DNA of 64,000 nt. It comes from JAKPUX01 sp035353815. GTDB taxonomy: Bacteria > Zhuqueibacterota > Zhuqueibacteria > Residuimicrobiales > Residuimicrobiaceae. The stretch lies in NCBI GenBank assembly GCA_035353815.1, contig DAOQAG010000011.1:1-64000 (forward strand). The letters are read 5' to 3'. Position numbers and translations under genes: made by a program. The stretch's first letter is position 1, and each line of letters begins with the position of its first letter. Shown here in pieces: positions 34,964 through 43,530 of the stretch. A model generated the notes under the pieces. That model did no database searches. It was not told where the DNA came from and saw only the letters and a program-made list of their open reading frames with translations.

Positions 34964-35902
34964 ATGCCGAGATCACTGGTCACCGGCGGCGCCGGCTTTC
35001 TGGGATCGCATCTGTGCGAATTCCTGCTCCATCAGGGACACGATGTCATCGCGATGGACAATCTCTTGACGGGCAATATCGCCAATATCGAGCCTCTCCA
35101 GTGCGAGTCCTTCAAGTTTATCAAACATGACGTCACTGAATATATCTATATCGCCGGCGCGGTGGACTATGTCTTTCATTTTGCTTCGCCGGCCAGCCCC
35201 CTGGACTATTTGCAGCTGCCCATCCAAACCCTCAAGGTCGGCGCCCTCGGCACCCACAAAGCGCTCGGCCTGGCCATGGCCAAAAATGCGCGCTTCCTCC
35301 TCGCCTCGACCTCGGAGGTCTATGGCGATCCCCTGGTGCATCCCCAACCTGAGGAATACTGGGGCAACGTCAACCCTGTGGGGCCGCGCGGGGTCTATGA
35401 TGAAGCCAAACGCTTCGGCGAGGCCCTGACCATGGCCTATCATCGCTACAAGGGTGTGGACACCAAGATCGTGCGCATCTTCAACACCTACGGACCGCGC
35501 ATGCGCCCCAACGATGGCCGTGCCATCCCGGCCTTTGTGCCCCAGGCGCTGCGCAACGAACCGATCACGATTTTTGGCGACGGCTCGCAAACCCGCAGTT
35601 TTTGTTTCGTCAGCGATCTTATCGAAGGGATTTACCGCCTGATGCTTTCCGACCAGCACGAGCCGGTCAATATTGGCAATCCCCACGAGATGACCATCCG
35701 CGAAATGGCCGAGGCGATCATCCGCATCACCGGCAGCGCCAGCCCCCTGATCTTCAAGCCCTTGCCGGTCGATGATCCCAAGGTGCGCCAGCCCGACATC
35801 GCCTTGGCGCGGCGCCTCCTCGGCTGGGAGCCCCAGGTCGAACTGGAAGAGGGCCTGACCCGCACCGTCGCCTGGTTTCGTCAGGTTCTGGGAAAGCAGT
35901 AA
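34964..35902 (+). CDS. uxs: UDP-glucuronic acid decarboxylase-like SDR
   Basis: 312 aa extended SDR. GGAGFLGSHLCE binds NAD; STSEVYGDPLVHPQPEEYWG, NPVGPRGVYDEAKRFGEAL (YxxxK) and FNTYGPRMRPNDGRAIPAFV are hallmarks of UDP-xylose synthases. HFASPASPLDY is also UXS-specific. It would convert UDP-glucuronate to UDP-xylose for surface glycans. A good ribosome site (CGGAGGAACC) precedes ATG 34964. Six bases separate it from the heptosyltransferase gene, so both likely serve LPS or capsule assembly. Confidence 0.92.
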   Translation: MPRSLVTGGAGFLGSHLCEFLLHQGHDVIAMDNLLTGNIANIEPLQCESFKFIKHDVTEYIYIAGAVDYVFHFASPASPLDYLQLPIQTLKVGALGTHKALGLAMAKNARFLLASTSEVYGDPLVHPQPEEYWGNVNPVGPRGVYDEAKRFGEALTMAYHRYKGVDTKIVRIFNTYGPRMRPNDGRAIPAFVPQALRNEPITIFGDGSQTRSFCFVSDLIEGIYRLMLSDQHEPVNIGNPHEMTIREMAEAIIRITGSASPLIFKPLPVDDPKVRQPDIALARRLLGWEPQVELEEGLTRTVAWFRQVLGKQ

Positions 35903-35907
35903 GGACC

Positions 35908-36951
35908 ATGCCTGCAGATCCGAAAAAAATTCTCGTCATCCGGCTCAGCTCCATCGGCGATATTCTGCTGACGACGCCTTTGCTGCGCATTCTGCGCCGG
36001 CGTTTCCCTAAAGCCCGCATCGATTTTGTGATCAAGTCGCGCTTCGCCGAACTCCTGCGTCATAATCCTCACCTCAATGAGCTGCTGGTGCTGGATACCG
36101 AGACGGCCTTTGAAGGATTGCAGGAGCTGCGGCGGCGCATCCGGACGACGGGATACGATCTCGTCATCGATATCCATCAGAACTTTCGCAGCCTTTTTCT
36201 CCGGTTCGGCCTGCCTGGCACCAGGATCGTGACCCACAACAAGATGCTGCTGCGCCGCTTTTTGCTGGTGCACATGCGCTTGAATCTCTTTGGCCGGATT
36301 GTCCCCATCTATCAGCGCTACATCCGGGCGATGGCGCCCTGGGGATTGGAAGACGATGGCGCGGGGCTGGAGTTTCATGTGGATCCCCAGGCCGAGCGGC
36401 AGATAGCCCTGCGGCTGGCGGAACGCCCTGGTGCGCGGCTGCTGGTGGGACTGGCGCCGGGGGCCGGTTTTGCGACGAAACGCTGGCTGGCGGAGTATTA
36501 TCAGGAGACCGCCCGGCGGCTGATCAGGGACTATAACGCCGATATCCTTCTGCTCGGCAACAAGGCCGACCGCGAGGTCACCGGAGCGATCGCCGCGGAG
36601 TCCGGCACAGGTGTCTATGACTGGGCCGGCACTCTGACGCTGCAGCAGAGTGCCGCCGCCCTGGCTCACTGCAATCTCCTGATCTGCAATGATACCGGTC
36701 TGATGCATCTGGCCTGTGCCCTGAAGGTCCCGGTTCTGGCGCTTTTCGGGCCGACCACCCGGGAGCTCGGCTTTTTTCCGGTCGGCCCGCGTGCGCAGGT
36801 CATCGAGCATACGGAATTGTCCTGCCGGCCCTGCAGTCATATGGGCGGCCCGCGCTGTCCCAAAGGCCATTTCCGCTGCATGCGCGAGATCCTGCCGGAA
36901 CGCGTGCTGGAGCACGTCGGCCGTGTCCTGCAGGGCAGCGATCCGGACTGA
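35908..36951 (+). CDS. waaF: glycosyltransferase family 9 (LPS heptosyltransferase-like)
   Basis: 347 aa, GT-B fold. N-terminal ILVIRLSSIGDILLTTPLLR, the C-terminal ADP-heptose-binding half with GLAPGAGFATKRW, ICNDTGLMHLACALKVPVLA and FGPTTRELGFFP, and the C-terminal CRPCSHMGGPRCPKGHFRCM. Members add heptose to LPS core. Symbol is by family resemblance; exact acceptor unknown. Its last five codons and stop are repeated 72 bp downstream. Confidence 0.87.
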   Translation: MPADPKKILVIRLSSIGDILLTTPLLRILRRRFPKARIDFVIKSRFAELLRHNPHLNELLVLDTETAFEGLQELRRRIRTTGYDLVIDIHQNFRSLFLRFGLPGTRIVTHNKMLLRRFLLVHMRLNLFGRIVPIYQRYIRAMAPWGLEDDGAGLEFHVDPQAERQIALRLAERPGARLLVGLAPGAGFATKRWLAEYYQETARRLIRDYNADILLLGNKADREVTGAIAAESGTGVYDWAGTLTLQQSAAALAHCNLLICNDTGLMHLACALKVPVLALFGPTTRELGFFPVGPRAQVIEHTELSCRPCSHMGGPRCPKGHFRCMREILPERVLEHVGRVLQGSDPD

Positions 36952-37034
36952 TCCCGTTTACCCCTTTGCGGCCGCGCCGATGATCCCCACCGACGCGGCC
37001 GGCAGGACAGCGATCCGGACTCATCCCATTTACC
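36936..37034 (+). repeat. 72-bp-spaced direct repeat containing a gene 3' end
   Basis: CAGCGATCCGGACT(G/C)ATCCC(G/A)TTTACCC occurs at 36936-36964 and 37008-37036, differing at two positions. The first copy is the 3' end and stop of the heptosyltransferase gene; the second is noncoding and ends just before the rsfS ribosome site. Confidence 0.75.
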
Positions 37035-37050
37035 CTCTGGAGGTTTGAAC

Positions 37051-37419
37051 GTGGAAAGCCAAGAACTGGCGCGGCGGGTAGCCCGCCTGATCTGGGAGAA
37101 AAAAGGCATCGATCCGGTCATCATGGATCTGCGCCAACTGACCAGCATCACCGATTTTTTCGTCATCTGCTCGGTTGACAGCGATCCGCAGGCGCGGGCG
37201 ATCATGGACCATCTGGCGGAACAGCTCGGCACCGAGGCGGTGCGGCCCTGGCATGTCGAGGGTTCGACCGGCTCCAAATGGCTGCTCCTCGATTTCGTCG
37301 ATGTGGTGGTCCATATCTTCCGTCCCGAGGCGCGCAATTTTTACGGGCTGGAACGTCTTTGGGGGGATGCCCCCATCGAAGAGATAACGGAGCACTCTTT
37401 TTCGCAGCAAGGATCGTGA
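37051..37419 (+). CDS. rsfS: ribosomal silencing factor RsfS
   Basis: 122 aa, RsfS/Iojap family. Blocks: KGIDPVIMDLRQLTSITDFF, VICSVDSDPQARAIMDHL, GSKWLLLDFVDVVVHIF and ARNFYGLERLWGDAP. It binds uL14 on the 50S subunit and blocks subunit joining under nutrient stress. Start is GTG 37051 with GGAGG 7 nt upstream; an in-frame TTG at 37045 is too close to that site. One base separates its stop from argS. Confidence 0.94.
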   Translation: MESQELARRVARLIWEKKGIDPVIMDLRQLTSITDFFVICSVDSDPQARAIMDHLAEQLGTEAVRPWHVEGSTGSKWLLLDFVDVVVHIFRPEARNFYGLERLWGDAPIEEITEHSFSQQGS

Positions 37420-37420
37420 G

Positions 37421-39076
37421 ATGAAACCCAAGGAATATATACAGGAGGCGCTGCAGTCGGCCCTGACGGCGAGCGGTTTGGCGGGAGCGGATACCCCCTG
37501 GCTCGGCCTGGAGCGGCCCAAACAGGAGGGGCAGGGCGATCTCTCCACAACCCTGGCCATGACCCTGGCCCGGAAGGCGGGTATGGCGCCGCGGGCGGTG
37601 GCGGAGCTGTTGATCCGCCATTTGCCGCAGGATCCCGCCTGTATCGAAAAGATCGAAATCGCCGGCCCGGGCTTTATCAATTTCTATATCGCCAAACCGG
37701 CGCTGCAGCAGGCGGTGCTCGAGATCATCCGTGAGGGCGCGGCTTACGGCCGCAGCACCATCGGCGCCGGACGCAAGGTCCAGCTCGAATTCGTCAGCGC
37801 CAATCCGACCGGCCCGCTGGTGGTGGTCAGCGCCCGCGCCGCCGCCGTCGGCGATGTTCTGCGCAGCTGTTACCGCGCCGCGGGCTATGACGCCTCTAGC
37901 GAGTATTATATCAACGATGCGGGCCGCCAGATCCGCCTCCTCGGCGCCTCCCTGAGCGCCCTCTACATGAAGGAACTGGGCCATGCCGAGCCTTTTCCTG
38001 AAGATGGCTATCATGGCGACTATCTGCGCGATCTGGCCCGGGCCATTGTCGCCCGGGAGGGCGACCGGTTCGTCCCCCTGCCGCAGTTGGAACGCGCCGC
38101 CGAGCTCGGCGGGATGGGCATGGAAGAGATGATCGCCCGCCACCGCGCCAGCCTGGAAGGCTATGGCGTGCATTACGACCACTGGTTCCGCGAGAGCGGC
38201 TTGCGCGAGGCCAACGCCCAGCAGGTGGTGCTGGAGGCCTTTGCCGCCGCGGGGCTGAGCTATGAGGAGGAGGGGGCGCTCTGGTTTCGCTCCACGCAAT
38301 TCGGCGACGAGAAGGACCGGGTGCTGGTGACCAGCGACGGGGAGCCGACCTACTTTCTCATCGATATCGCCTATCATGAGGACAAGTACCGGCGCGGCTT
38401 TGAAAAGGTGATCGATTTTTGGGGCCCCGACCACCATGGCTATATCCCGCGGATGCGCGCCGCCTTGCTGGCGCTCGGCCATCCCGCCGCGAGTTTTGAC
38501 GTCAGCCTGATTCAGCAGATCAATCTACTGCGCGGCGGCCAGGTTTACAAGATGTCCAAGCGCGCCGGCCAGATCATCGAGATGGATGAGCTGGTCGAAG
38601 AGGTCGGCCGGGACGCCGCCCGCTTTTATTTTATCGACCGCCGCATTTCCCAGCCCATGGATTTCGATATCGATCTGGCCAAAACCCAGAGCGACGAAAA
38701 TCCGGTCTATTATGTGCAGATGGCCCACGCGCGGATCTGCAACATTGAACGCTACGCCCTGGAGCAGGGATTGCAGGTTCCCGCCGAGGCGGACACCAGC
38801 CCCCTGGGCAATGCCCTCGAAGTACAGGTCATCAAAAAACTGCTCGAATTTCCCGAGGTCATCCAGCGCACCGTGGCGAACACCGAACCCCACCGCGTCA
38901 CCAGCTATGTGCAGGAGCTGGCCACGGTATTTCACCGCTTCTACCATGAAAACCGCGTGGTCACCGAGGATGCGGCCCTTTCCGGCGCCCGCCTGATGCT
39001 GGCGCGGGCGACCCGCCAGGTGCTGGCCAATGCCTTCACCCTGCTGGGGATTTCTGCGCCCGAAAATATGAGATAG
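37421..39076 (+). CDS. argS: arginyl-tRNA synthetase, altered HIGH motif
   Basis: 551 aa. Clear ArgRS: N-terminal add-1 domain, catalytic core with EFVSANPTGPL, YYINDAGRQIRLLG, FWGPDHHGYIPR, the signature YKMSKRAGQIIEMDELVEEV, and the C-terminal DALR anticodon-binding domain. Where other ArgRS have HIGH or HVGH after NPTGPL, this protein has VVVSARAAAVGD, so both His are missing. The KMSKS-like loop (KMSKR) is present. It is the only ArgRS in the window. It would charge tRNA-Arg, possibly with altered ATP handling, unless a second copy exists elsewhere. Confidence 0.93.
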   Translation: MKPKEYIQEALQSALTASGLAGADTPWLGLERPKQEGQGDLSTTLAMTLARKAGMAPRAVAELLIRHLPQDPACIEKIEIAGPGFINFYIAKPALQQAVLEIIREGAAYGRSTIGAGRKVQLEFVSANPTGPLVVVSARAAAVGDVLRSCYRAAGYDASSEYYINDAGRQIRLLGASLSALYMKELGHAEPFPEDGYHGDYLRDLARAIVAREGDRFVPLPQLERAAELGGMGMEEMIARHRASLEGYGVHYDHWFRESGLREANAQQVVLEAFAAAGLSYEEEGALWFRSTQFGDEKDRVLVTSDGEPTYFLIDIAYHEDKYRRGFEKVIDFWGPDHHGYIPRMRAALLALGHPAASFDVSLIQQINLLRGGQVYKMSKRAGQIIEMDELVEEVGRDAARFYFIDRRISQPMDFDIDLAKTQSDENPVYYVQMAHARICNIERYALEQGLQVPAEADTSPLGNALEVQVIKKLLEFPEVIQRTVANTEPHRVTSYVQELATVFHRFYHENRVVTEDAALSGARLMLARATRQVLANAFTLLGISAPENMR

Positions 39077-39094
39077 AATTGAGGAACACCCCCC

Positions 39095-40024
39095 ATGAGT
39101 CTGCTTGTTGTCGGTTCCATGGCCTATGATGATGTGATCACCCCGGCGGCAGCGGTTAGCGATGCCCTGGGCGGTTCGGCGACCTTTTTTGCGGCGGCGG
39201 CCAGCTTTTTCACCTCCGTCAACCTGGTCGCCGTGGTCGGTGAGGATTTCCAGCAGGAGGAGATCGCCTTTCTCCGCGACCGCGGCGTCGATCTTGACGG
39301 GCTCCAGGTCGAGCCCGGCCAGACCTTTCGCTGGAAGGGCCGCTACCTCGAGAACATGAACGACCGTGAGACCATCTTTACCCACCTCAACGTCTTTGAG
39401 CAGTTCAATCCGCGCATTCCGGAAAAGTACCGCAACAGCGACTTTGTTTTTCTGGCCAATATCAGTCCGGAGCTGCAGCTCAGCGTCATCACGCAGGTGC
39501 ACCAGCCGCGGTTCGTCGCCCTGGACACAATGAATTACTGGATCACCGGCACCCCCGGGCCGCTGCGTGAGATCCTGAAAAAGGTCGATGCCCTGGTGGT
39601 CAACGACTCGGAAATTCGCGAGCTCTCGGGCGAAGACCATATCATCCGGGCCAGCCGGGCGGTGCAGGCCATGGGACCGCGGACACTGATCATCAAAAGG
39701 GGGGAACACGGGGCCCTGCTGGCGCATGACGAGAATTACTTTTTCTGCCCGGCCTTTCCGGTGGAACACCTGCAGGATCCGACCGGCGCCGGTGATACCT
39801 TTGCCGGCGGCTTCATGGGCTATCTCGCCCGCTGCGGCCAGGTCAACGAAGAGACCCTGCGCCGCGCCGTCGTCTATGGCACAGCCGTGGCCTCCTTCGT
39901 AGTGGAGGATTTCAGCTGCAAGCGGCTGCGCGACCTGAGCCGCCGCGAGATCCTCAGCCGCGTCGACGCCCTGCATGCTATGACCCGTTTTGATACGGAC
40001 GCGTTTGGTCTGGCGGAAGATTGA
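39095..40024 (+). CDS. PfkB family carbohydrate/nucleoside kinase
   Basis: 309 aa, ribokinase fold. GGSATFFAAAASFF in the first half and the C-terminal DPTGAGDTFAGGFMGYLAR, with the anion hole and catalytic Asp, define the family; VVNDSEIRELSG lies between. ATP-dependent phosphorylation of a sugar, adenosine or similar; the substrate cannot be read. Stop overlaps the next TTG start (TTGA at 40021-40024). Confidence 0.88.
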   Translation: MSLLVVGSMAYDDVITPAAAVSDALGGSATFFAAAASFFTSVNLVAVVGEDFQQEEIAFLRDRGVDLDGLQVEPGQTFRWKGRYLENMNDRETIFTHLNVFEQFNPRIPEKYRNSDFVFLANISPELQLSVITQVHQPRFVALDTMNYWITGTPGPLREILKKVDALVVNDSEIRELSGEDHIIRASRAVQAMGPRTLIIKRGEHGALLAHDENYFFCPAFPVEHLQDPTGAGDTFAGGFMGYLARCGQVNEETLRRAVVYGTAVASFVVEDFSCKRLRDLSRREILSRVDALHAMTRFDTDAFGLAED

Positions 40025-40782
40025 TCGAGCTCTGCGACATCCATTACGCCTATCGCGATGAGACCGGCCAGCCTCGCCCGGTTCTGAACGGAATCTCGAT
40101 GCGCATCGAGCCCGGCGAGTCGCTGGCGATCATGGGCGCCAACGGTTCCGGCAAAAGCACCCTGGTCAAGTGCTGCAACGGGCTCCTGCTCCCCGGGCGT
40201 GGCCAGGTCCGGGTGGAGGGCCTCGATACCGCGGATGCGCGGCAGCTGCCGGCCATCCGGCGGCTGATCGGCATGATCTTCCAGAATCCTGACAATCAGA
40301 TCGTTTCCACGACCGTCGAGCGCGAAATCGCTTTCGGGCTGGAGAACCTCGGGGTGCCCGTCGACGAGATGCACGCCCGCGTCGATGCGATGCTGCGCCA
40401 GTTCGATCTCGAACCCTACCGCCTCAAATCACCCCACTATCTCTCGGGCGGCGAAAAACAGCGCCTCGCTCTGGCGGCCGTGCTGGCCATGCAACCCCGA
40501 TACCTCATCCTTGACGAGCCGACCTCCCTGCTCGATCCCCAGCACCGCCGCCAGATCATCGATCTGCTCGGCCTGCTGCGCCAGCAGCAGGAGGTAGCCT
40601 GCGTTCTGGTCACCCAGTTCGCGGACGAAGCCCTGGCCGCGCAGCGTCTCGCCGTGCTCGCGGGGGGCCGGCTCTTCCTCGAAGGCGAACCGCCCGAGAT
40701 TTTCAGCCGTGTCGAAGAGCTGCTTGCGGTCGGCCTGGAGCCGCCCCTGCCCTTTTTTTTGGACCATCTGCTGCAGTCATGA
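40021..40782 (+). CDS. ECF/CbiO-type ABC transporter ATP-binding protein
   Basis: 253 aa. Walker A GANGSGKSTLVK, Q-loop MIFQNPDNQIVSTTVEREIA (the DNQ and TVE(R)E motif of EcfA/CbiO), signature LSGGEKQRLALAA, Walker B YLILDEPTSLLDP. It would power an energy-coupling factor importer of a vitamin or metal, but no EcfT or S-component gene is adjacent. An S component lies at 56915-57460. TTG start overlaps the kinase stop. Confidence 0.88.
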   Translation: MIELCDIHYAYRDETGQPRPVLNGISMRIEPGESLAIMGANGSGKSTLVKCCNGLLLPGRGQVRVEGLDTADARQLPAIRRLIGMIFQNPDNQIVSTTVEREIAFGLENLGVPVDEMHARVDAMLRQFDLEPYRLKSPHYLSGGEKQRLALAAVLAMQPRYLILDEPTSLLDPQHRRQIIDLLGLLRQQQEVACVLVTQFADEALAAQRLAVLAGGRLFLEGEPPEIFSRVEELLAVGLEPPLPFFLDHLLQS

Positions 40783-40800
40783 TCTTTTTTACACCATTTG

Positions 40801-40829
40801 TTGATTTTTTCATTTTTTGCTCCTATATT
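40801..40829 (+). promoter_or_regulatory. predicted promoter of the PocR/PAS/receiver gene
   Basis: TTGATT (40801-40806), 17-nt spacer, TATATT (40824-40829); leader ~23 nt to ATG 40859. It lies directly after the ATPase gene, so the sensory gene has its own transcription start. Confidence 0.5.
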
Positions 40830-40858
40830 GCATAAATTCTTGATCCGGTGTGTGTTGA

Positions 40859-43528
40859 ATGCAAAGGACGGATCTGCTCCAGCCCATGAACGCCATCCTC
40901 CCTATTACCCATCTGGTCGATCCGGCTGTTCTGCAGCACGTGCAGGATACCTTTGCCGAACAACGGCGCCTTTCCATCCTTCTCTTTGACATCCACGGCG
41001 ACAAGCTGACGCAGCCCTCCCGGCGTTGTAATCTGCCGCCGGACCATGCAGCGGTCCTTGATCCATTTCTCGATTTTATCCTCACCAATCCGCCTCATTT
41101 TGCCGACCTCGGCCTGCGCGACGGCAACACCCTTTTCGCCTCCTTCTTCAACGGCATTTTCCATCGGGCCATTTTCCCGCTGATGGTGCAACGCCAGGCC
41201 ATCGGGGCGGTGCAACTGGTAACCGTGCACGATCTCGAGGCCTTCGATATCGGCCGCTGGCGCTATCTCCTCGACGGCTTTGCCTGGAACGATGCCAGCT
41301 ATCTGGCTTTCCTCGATGCCCAGCCGCGCCCGCCGCTGAACGACCTGGTCCACCACACGGCCTGGTTCAGGACGCAGCTGACCGACCTGCTCGAGGGCGG
41401 CTACAGCCGCTACAAAAAGCAGCCCCGGGAAACCGAGCGGCCCACCCCGGGCCTGCCCGGATTGCAGGAGATGGTCACCAATCGTCAGGGTGATATTCTT
41501 GCGGTCTCCCCCGCCATTGCCGAGCTGCTCCATTATGAGGCCAGCGATGAGATGATCGGCCTGAATGCCATCGAGCATCTGACCATCGATCTGGACATCC
41601 AGGAGCGCCTCCGCGACATCCTGGCCCTGGGGGAGCGGGAGAGCCAGATCGAGGCCCTCATCCAGGCGAAAGACGGCCTGCTGCTGCGGGTGACGTGGCT
41701 GCTGGTATTGGACCAGGATGAGGAGGGGCATGAGGTCGGGCTGCGCTGGCAGATCCAGCGCAGTGCGGAGGTGCGCAAGAGCCGGGCGGAGCTCCTTCCC
41801 GGGTTGCTCAAGGAATTGAGCCGGGAACAGCGGGCCGCAGCGGAGGCGGCCGCGCTCAGGACTGCGGAGCAATCCACGCTCTGGGCGGAGCAGCAAAGCG
41901 TGAACCTGTCCGGGGAGCCAGCTGCGCCCCCGGCGGCAGAGTCCGGATCGGCCGCGACGGAGCCACCCCCGCCGCCGGATCAAGCCGGGCCTCCCCGGCC
42001 GCCCGGGCCCCATGAGGCCGCAGCGTCGCTGACACCGGAAATGCTCGGTTTCCTCGAGGAGCTGGTCTACCCCCTTTTTGCGGTGGATGGTGAGAACCGC
42101 ATCCTCGTCTGGAATCAGCGGATGGTGGAGCTCCTGCGCATCTCCGCCCTGGCGGTGCAGGGCAGCGATTTCAGCAATCTCCTGGTGGGAGAGTCGCAGA
42201 AGCTGTGGCACCAGTGGCTCTTCGAGTTCCGCATCAATCCCGATCTCAAGGAGATCAAACCCGGCGGCTTGCTCTATGTGCTCGATAACAGCGGCGAGGT
42301 CTATGCGATCCAGCTGGAATTAGCCAAGGCCGATCTGCCCGCCGGTCAGGTGATCACCGCGACCATCCGCTCTTGCGAGCGGTCGGCTCCCCCGGCGCCC
42401 GAAAATCGGGCGGTGGAAGCCGCTACCGAGCTGGAGCCTGCGCCGGCGATGCGCCCGGTGGCGGCGAAACGGGAGGAGCCCGCCGATTCGCTGGAGGTGC
42501 TCAGTCATTTGCTCGAACGGCAGTGGCAGCCCCTGTATGAACGGCTGCGCGGGCTTGTACAGCCGGCGGCGATGGCGCCAGCCGCGCGGGACGAAGCCCG
42601 GATCCTGCTACAGGAGGCCGAAGCCCTGACGCGCTTCCTTCAGCAAGTCCATTATATCGCCGGTGAATACGAAATCAGCGCGGCACCGGTGCCCATTGTC
42701 CCAATTCTCCATTACGCGGCGAATACCCAGGAGCGCCTGTTTGCGCAAACGGCGCCGATCCACTGGCAAGTTGCGGACGAGAATGTGATGGTGGAAGGCG
42801 ATACGGTGATGCTCTTCCATGCGATGGTTTATCTGCTCGATTATATCCGGAAGGTCATGGAGGAGGGAATGCCGCTGCGTTTCCGGATCCAGCCGGCGCC
42901 GGGACGCGCGGAAGGGGTGGGCGAACATGTCCGATTGGTTACGATCGAGGTGATGTATACCGACCATCTTTCACCCTGGCCGGCGGGCGAACACGGCAGC
43001 CCGGCAGTGGGCGGCTTCCGGGATTTCGGCCTGGCGGCGATGCAGGCGATCATCCAGGCCCACCACGGCGTGGCCCGGATGGTCCCGGCCGAATTCGACC
43101 AGCGCGCCTTCCAGCTCTATCTGCCTCTCGCCGCGCCGGTCCGCTCCTCCGCCGCATCGCCGACCGTCCTGGTTATCGATGACGAGCCGGGGATCCTGCA
43201 GATGAATGCCCTGATGCTCGGGCACGCCGGCTATACCGTGCTGACGGCGATGGAGGAGAGGGAGGCGCTGCGGCTGCTGCAGGAACACAAGTCGGAAATC
43301 CGCGCGGTGCTGCTCGACTGGCTGCTGAAAGAGGCGACCGGCCGCGACCTTGCGGCCAAGATCGCCCGGATCAGCCCGGTCCCCCTGATTCTCACGAGCG
43401 GCTTTCTCCCCGATCGCGAAATCAAGGAGGTGATGGAAACGTACCGCGCCCGCTTCGTGCAAAAGCCCTATACCACGAGCTTGCTCGTGCAAACCGTCGC
43501 CGCTGCGGTCAAGGGCGCGCCCGCCTGA
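40859..43528 (+). CDS. PocR-PAS-receiver protein with degenerate kinase core
   Basis: 889 aa, no membrane segments. Residues ~15-110 resemble the PocR ligand-binding domain; two PAS-like segments follow (~195-300 and ~395-500), linked by an acidic, Ala/Pro/Glu-rich stretch (~320-390). The next ~200 residues sit where HisKA and HATPase_c would be and end FQLYLPLAAP as kinases do, but no H-box, N-box or GxGxG is seen. The C-terminal receiver (~765-885) is intact: VIDDEPGIL, VLLDWLLKE (Asp), LTSGF, VQKPYTT (Lys). It may receive phosphate rather than donate it. Ligand unknown. Confidence 0.75.
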   Translation: MQRTDLLQPMNAILPITHLVDPAVLQHVQDTFAEQRRLSILLFDIHGDKLTQPSRRCNLPPDHAAVLDPFLDFILTNPPHFADLGLRDGNTLFASFFNGIFHRAIFPLMVQRQAIGAVQLVTVHDLEAFDIGRWRYLLDGFAWNDASYLAFLDAQPRPPLNDLVHHTAWFRTQLTDLLEGGYSRYKKQPRETERPTPGLPGLQEMVTNRQGDILAVSPAIAELLHYEASDEMIGLNAIEHLTIDLDIQERLRDILALGERESQIEALIQAKDGLLLRVTWLLVLDQDEEGHEVGLRWQIQRSAEVRKSRAELLPGLLKELSREQRAAAEAAALRTAEQSTLWAEQQSVNLSGEPAAPPAAESGSAATEPPPPPDQAGPPRPPGPHEAAASLTPEMLGFLEELVYPLFAVDGENRILVWNQRMVELLRISALAVQGSDFSNLLVGESQKLWHQWLFEFRINPDLKEIKPGGLLYVLDNSGEVYAIQLELAKADLPAGQVITATIRSCERSAPPAPENRAVEAATELEPAPAMRPVAAKREEPADSLEVLSHLLERQWQPLYERLRGLVQPAAMAPAARDEARILLQEAEALTRFLQQVHYIAGEYEISAAPVPIVPILHYAANTQERLFAQTAPIHWQVADENVMVEGDTVMLFHAMVYLLDYIRKVMEEGMPLRFRIQPAPGRAEGVGEHVRLVTIEVMYTDHLSPWPAGEHGSPAVGGFRDFGLAAMQAIIQAHHGVARMVPAEFDQRAFQLYLPLAAPVRSSAASPTVLVIDDEPGILQMNALMLGHAGYTVLTAMEEREALRLLQEHKSEIRAVLLDWLLKEATGRDLAAKIARISPVPLILTSGFLPDREIKEVMETYRARFVQKPYTTSLLVQTVAAAVKGAPA

Positions 43529-43530
43529 CC

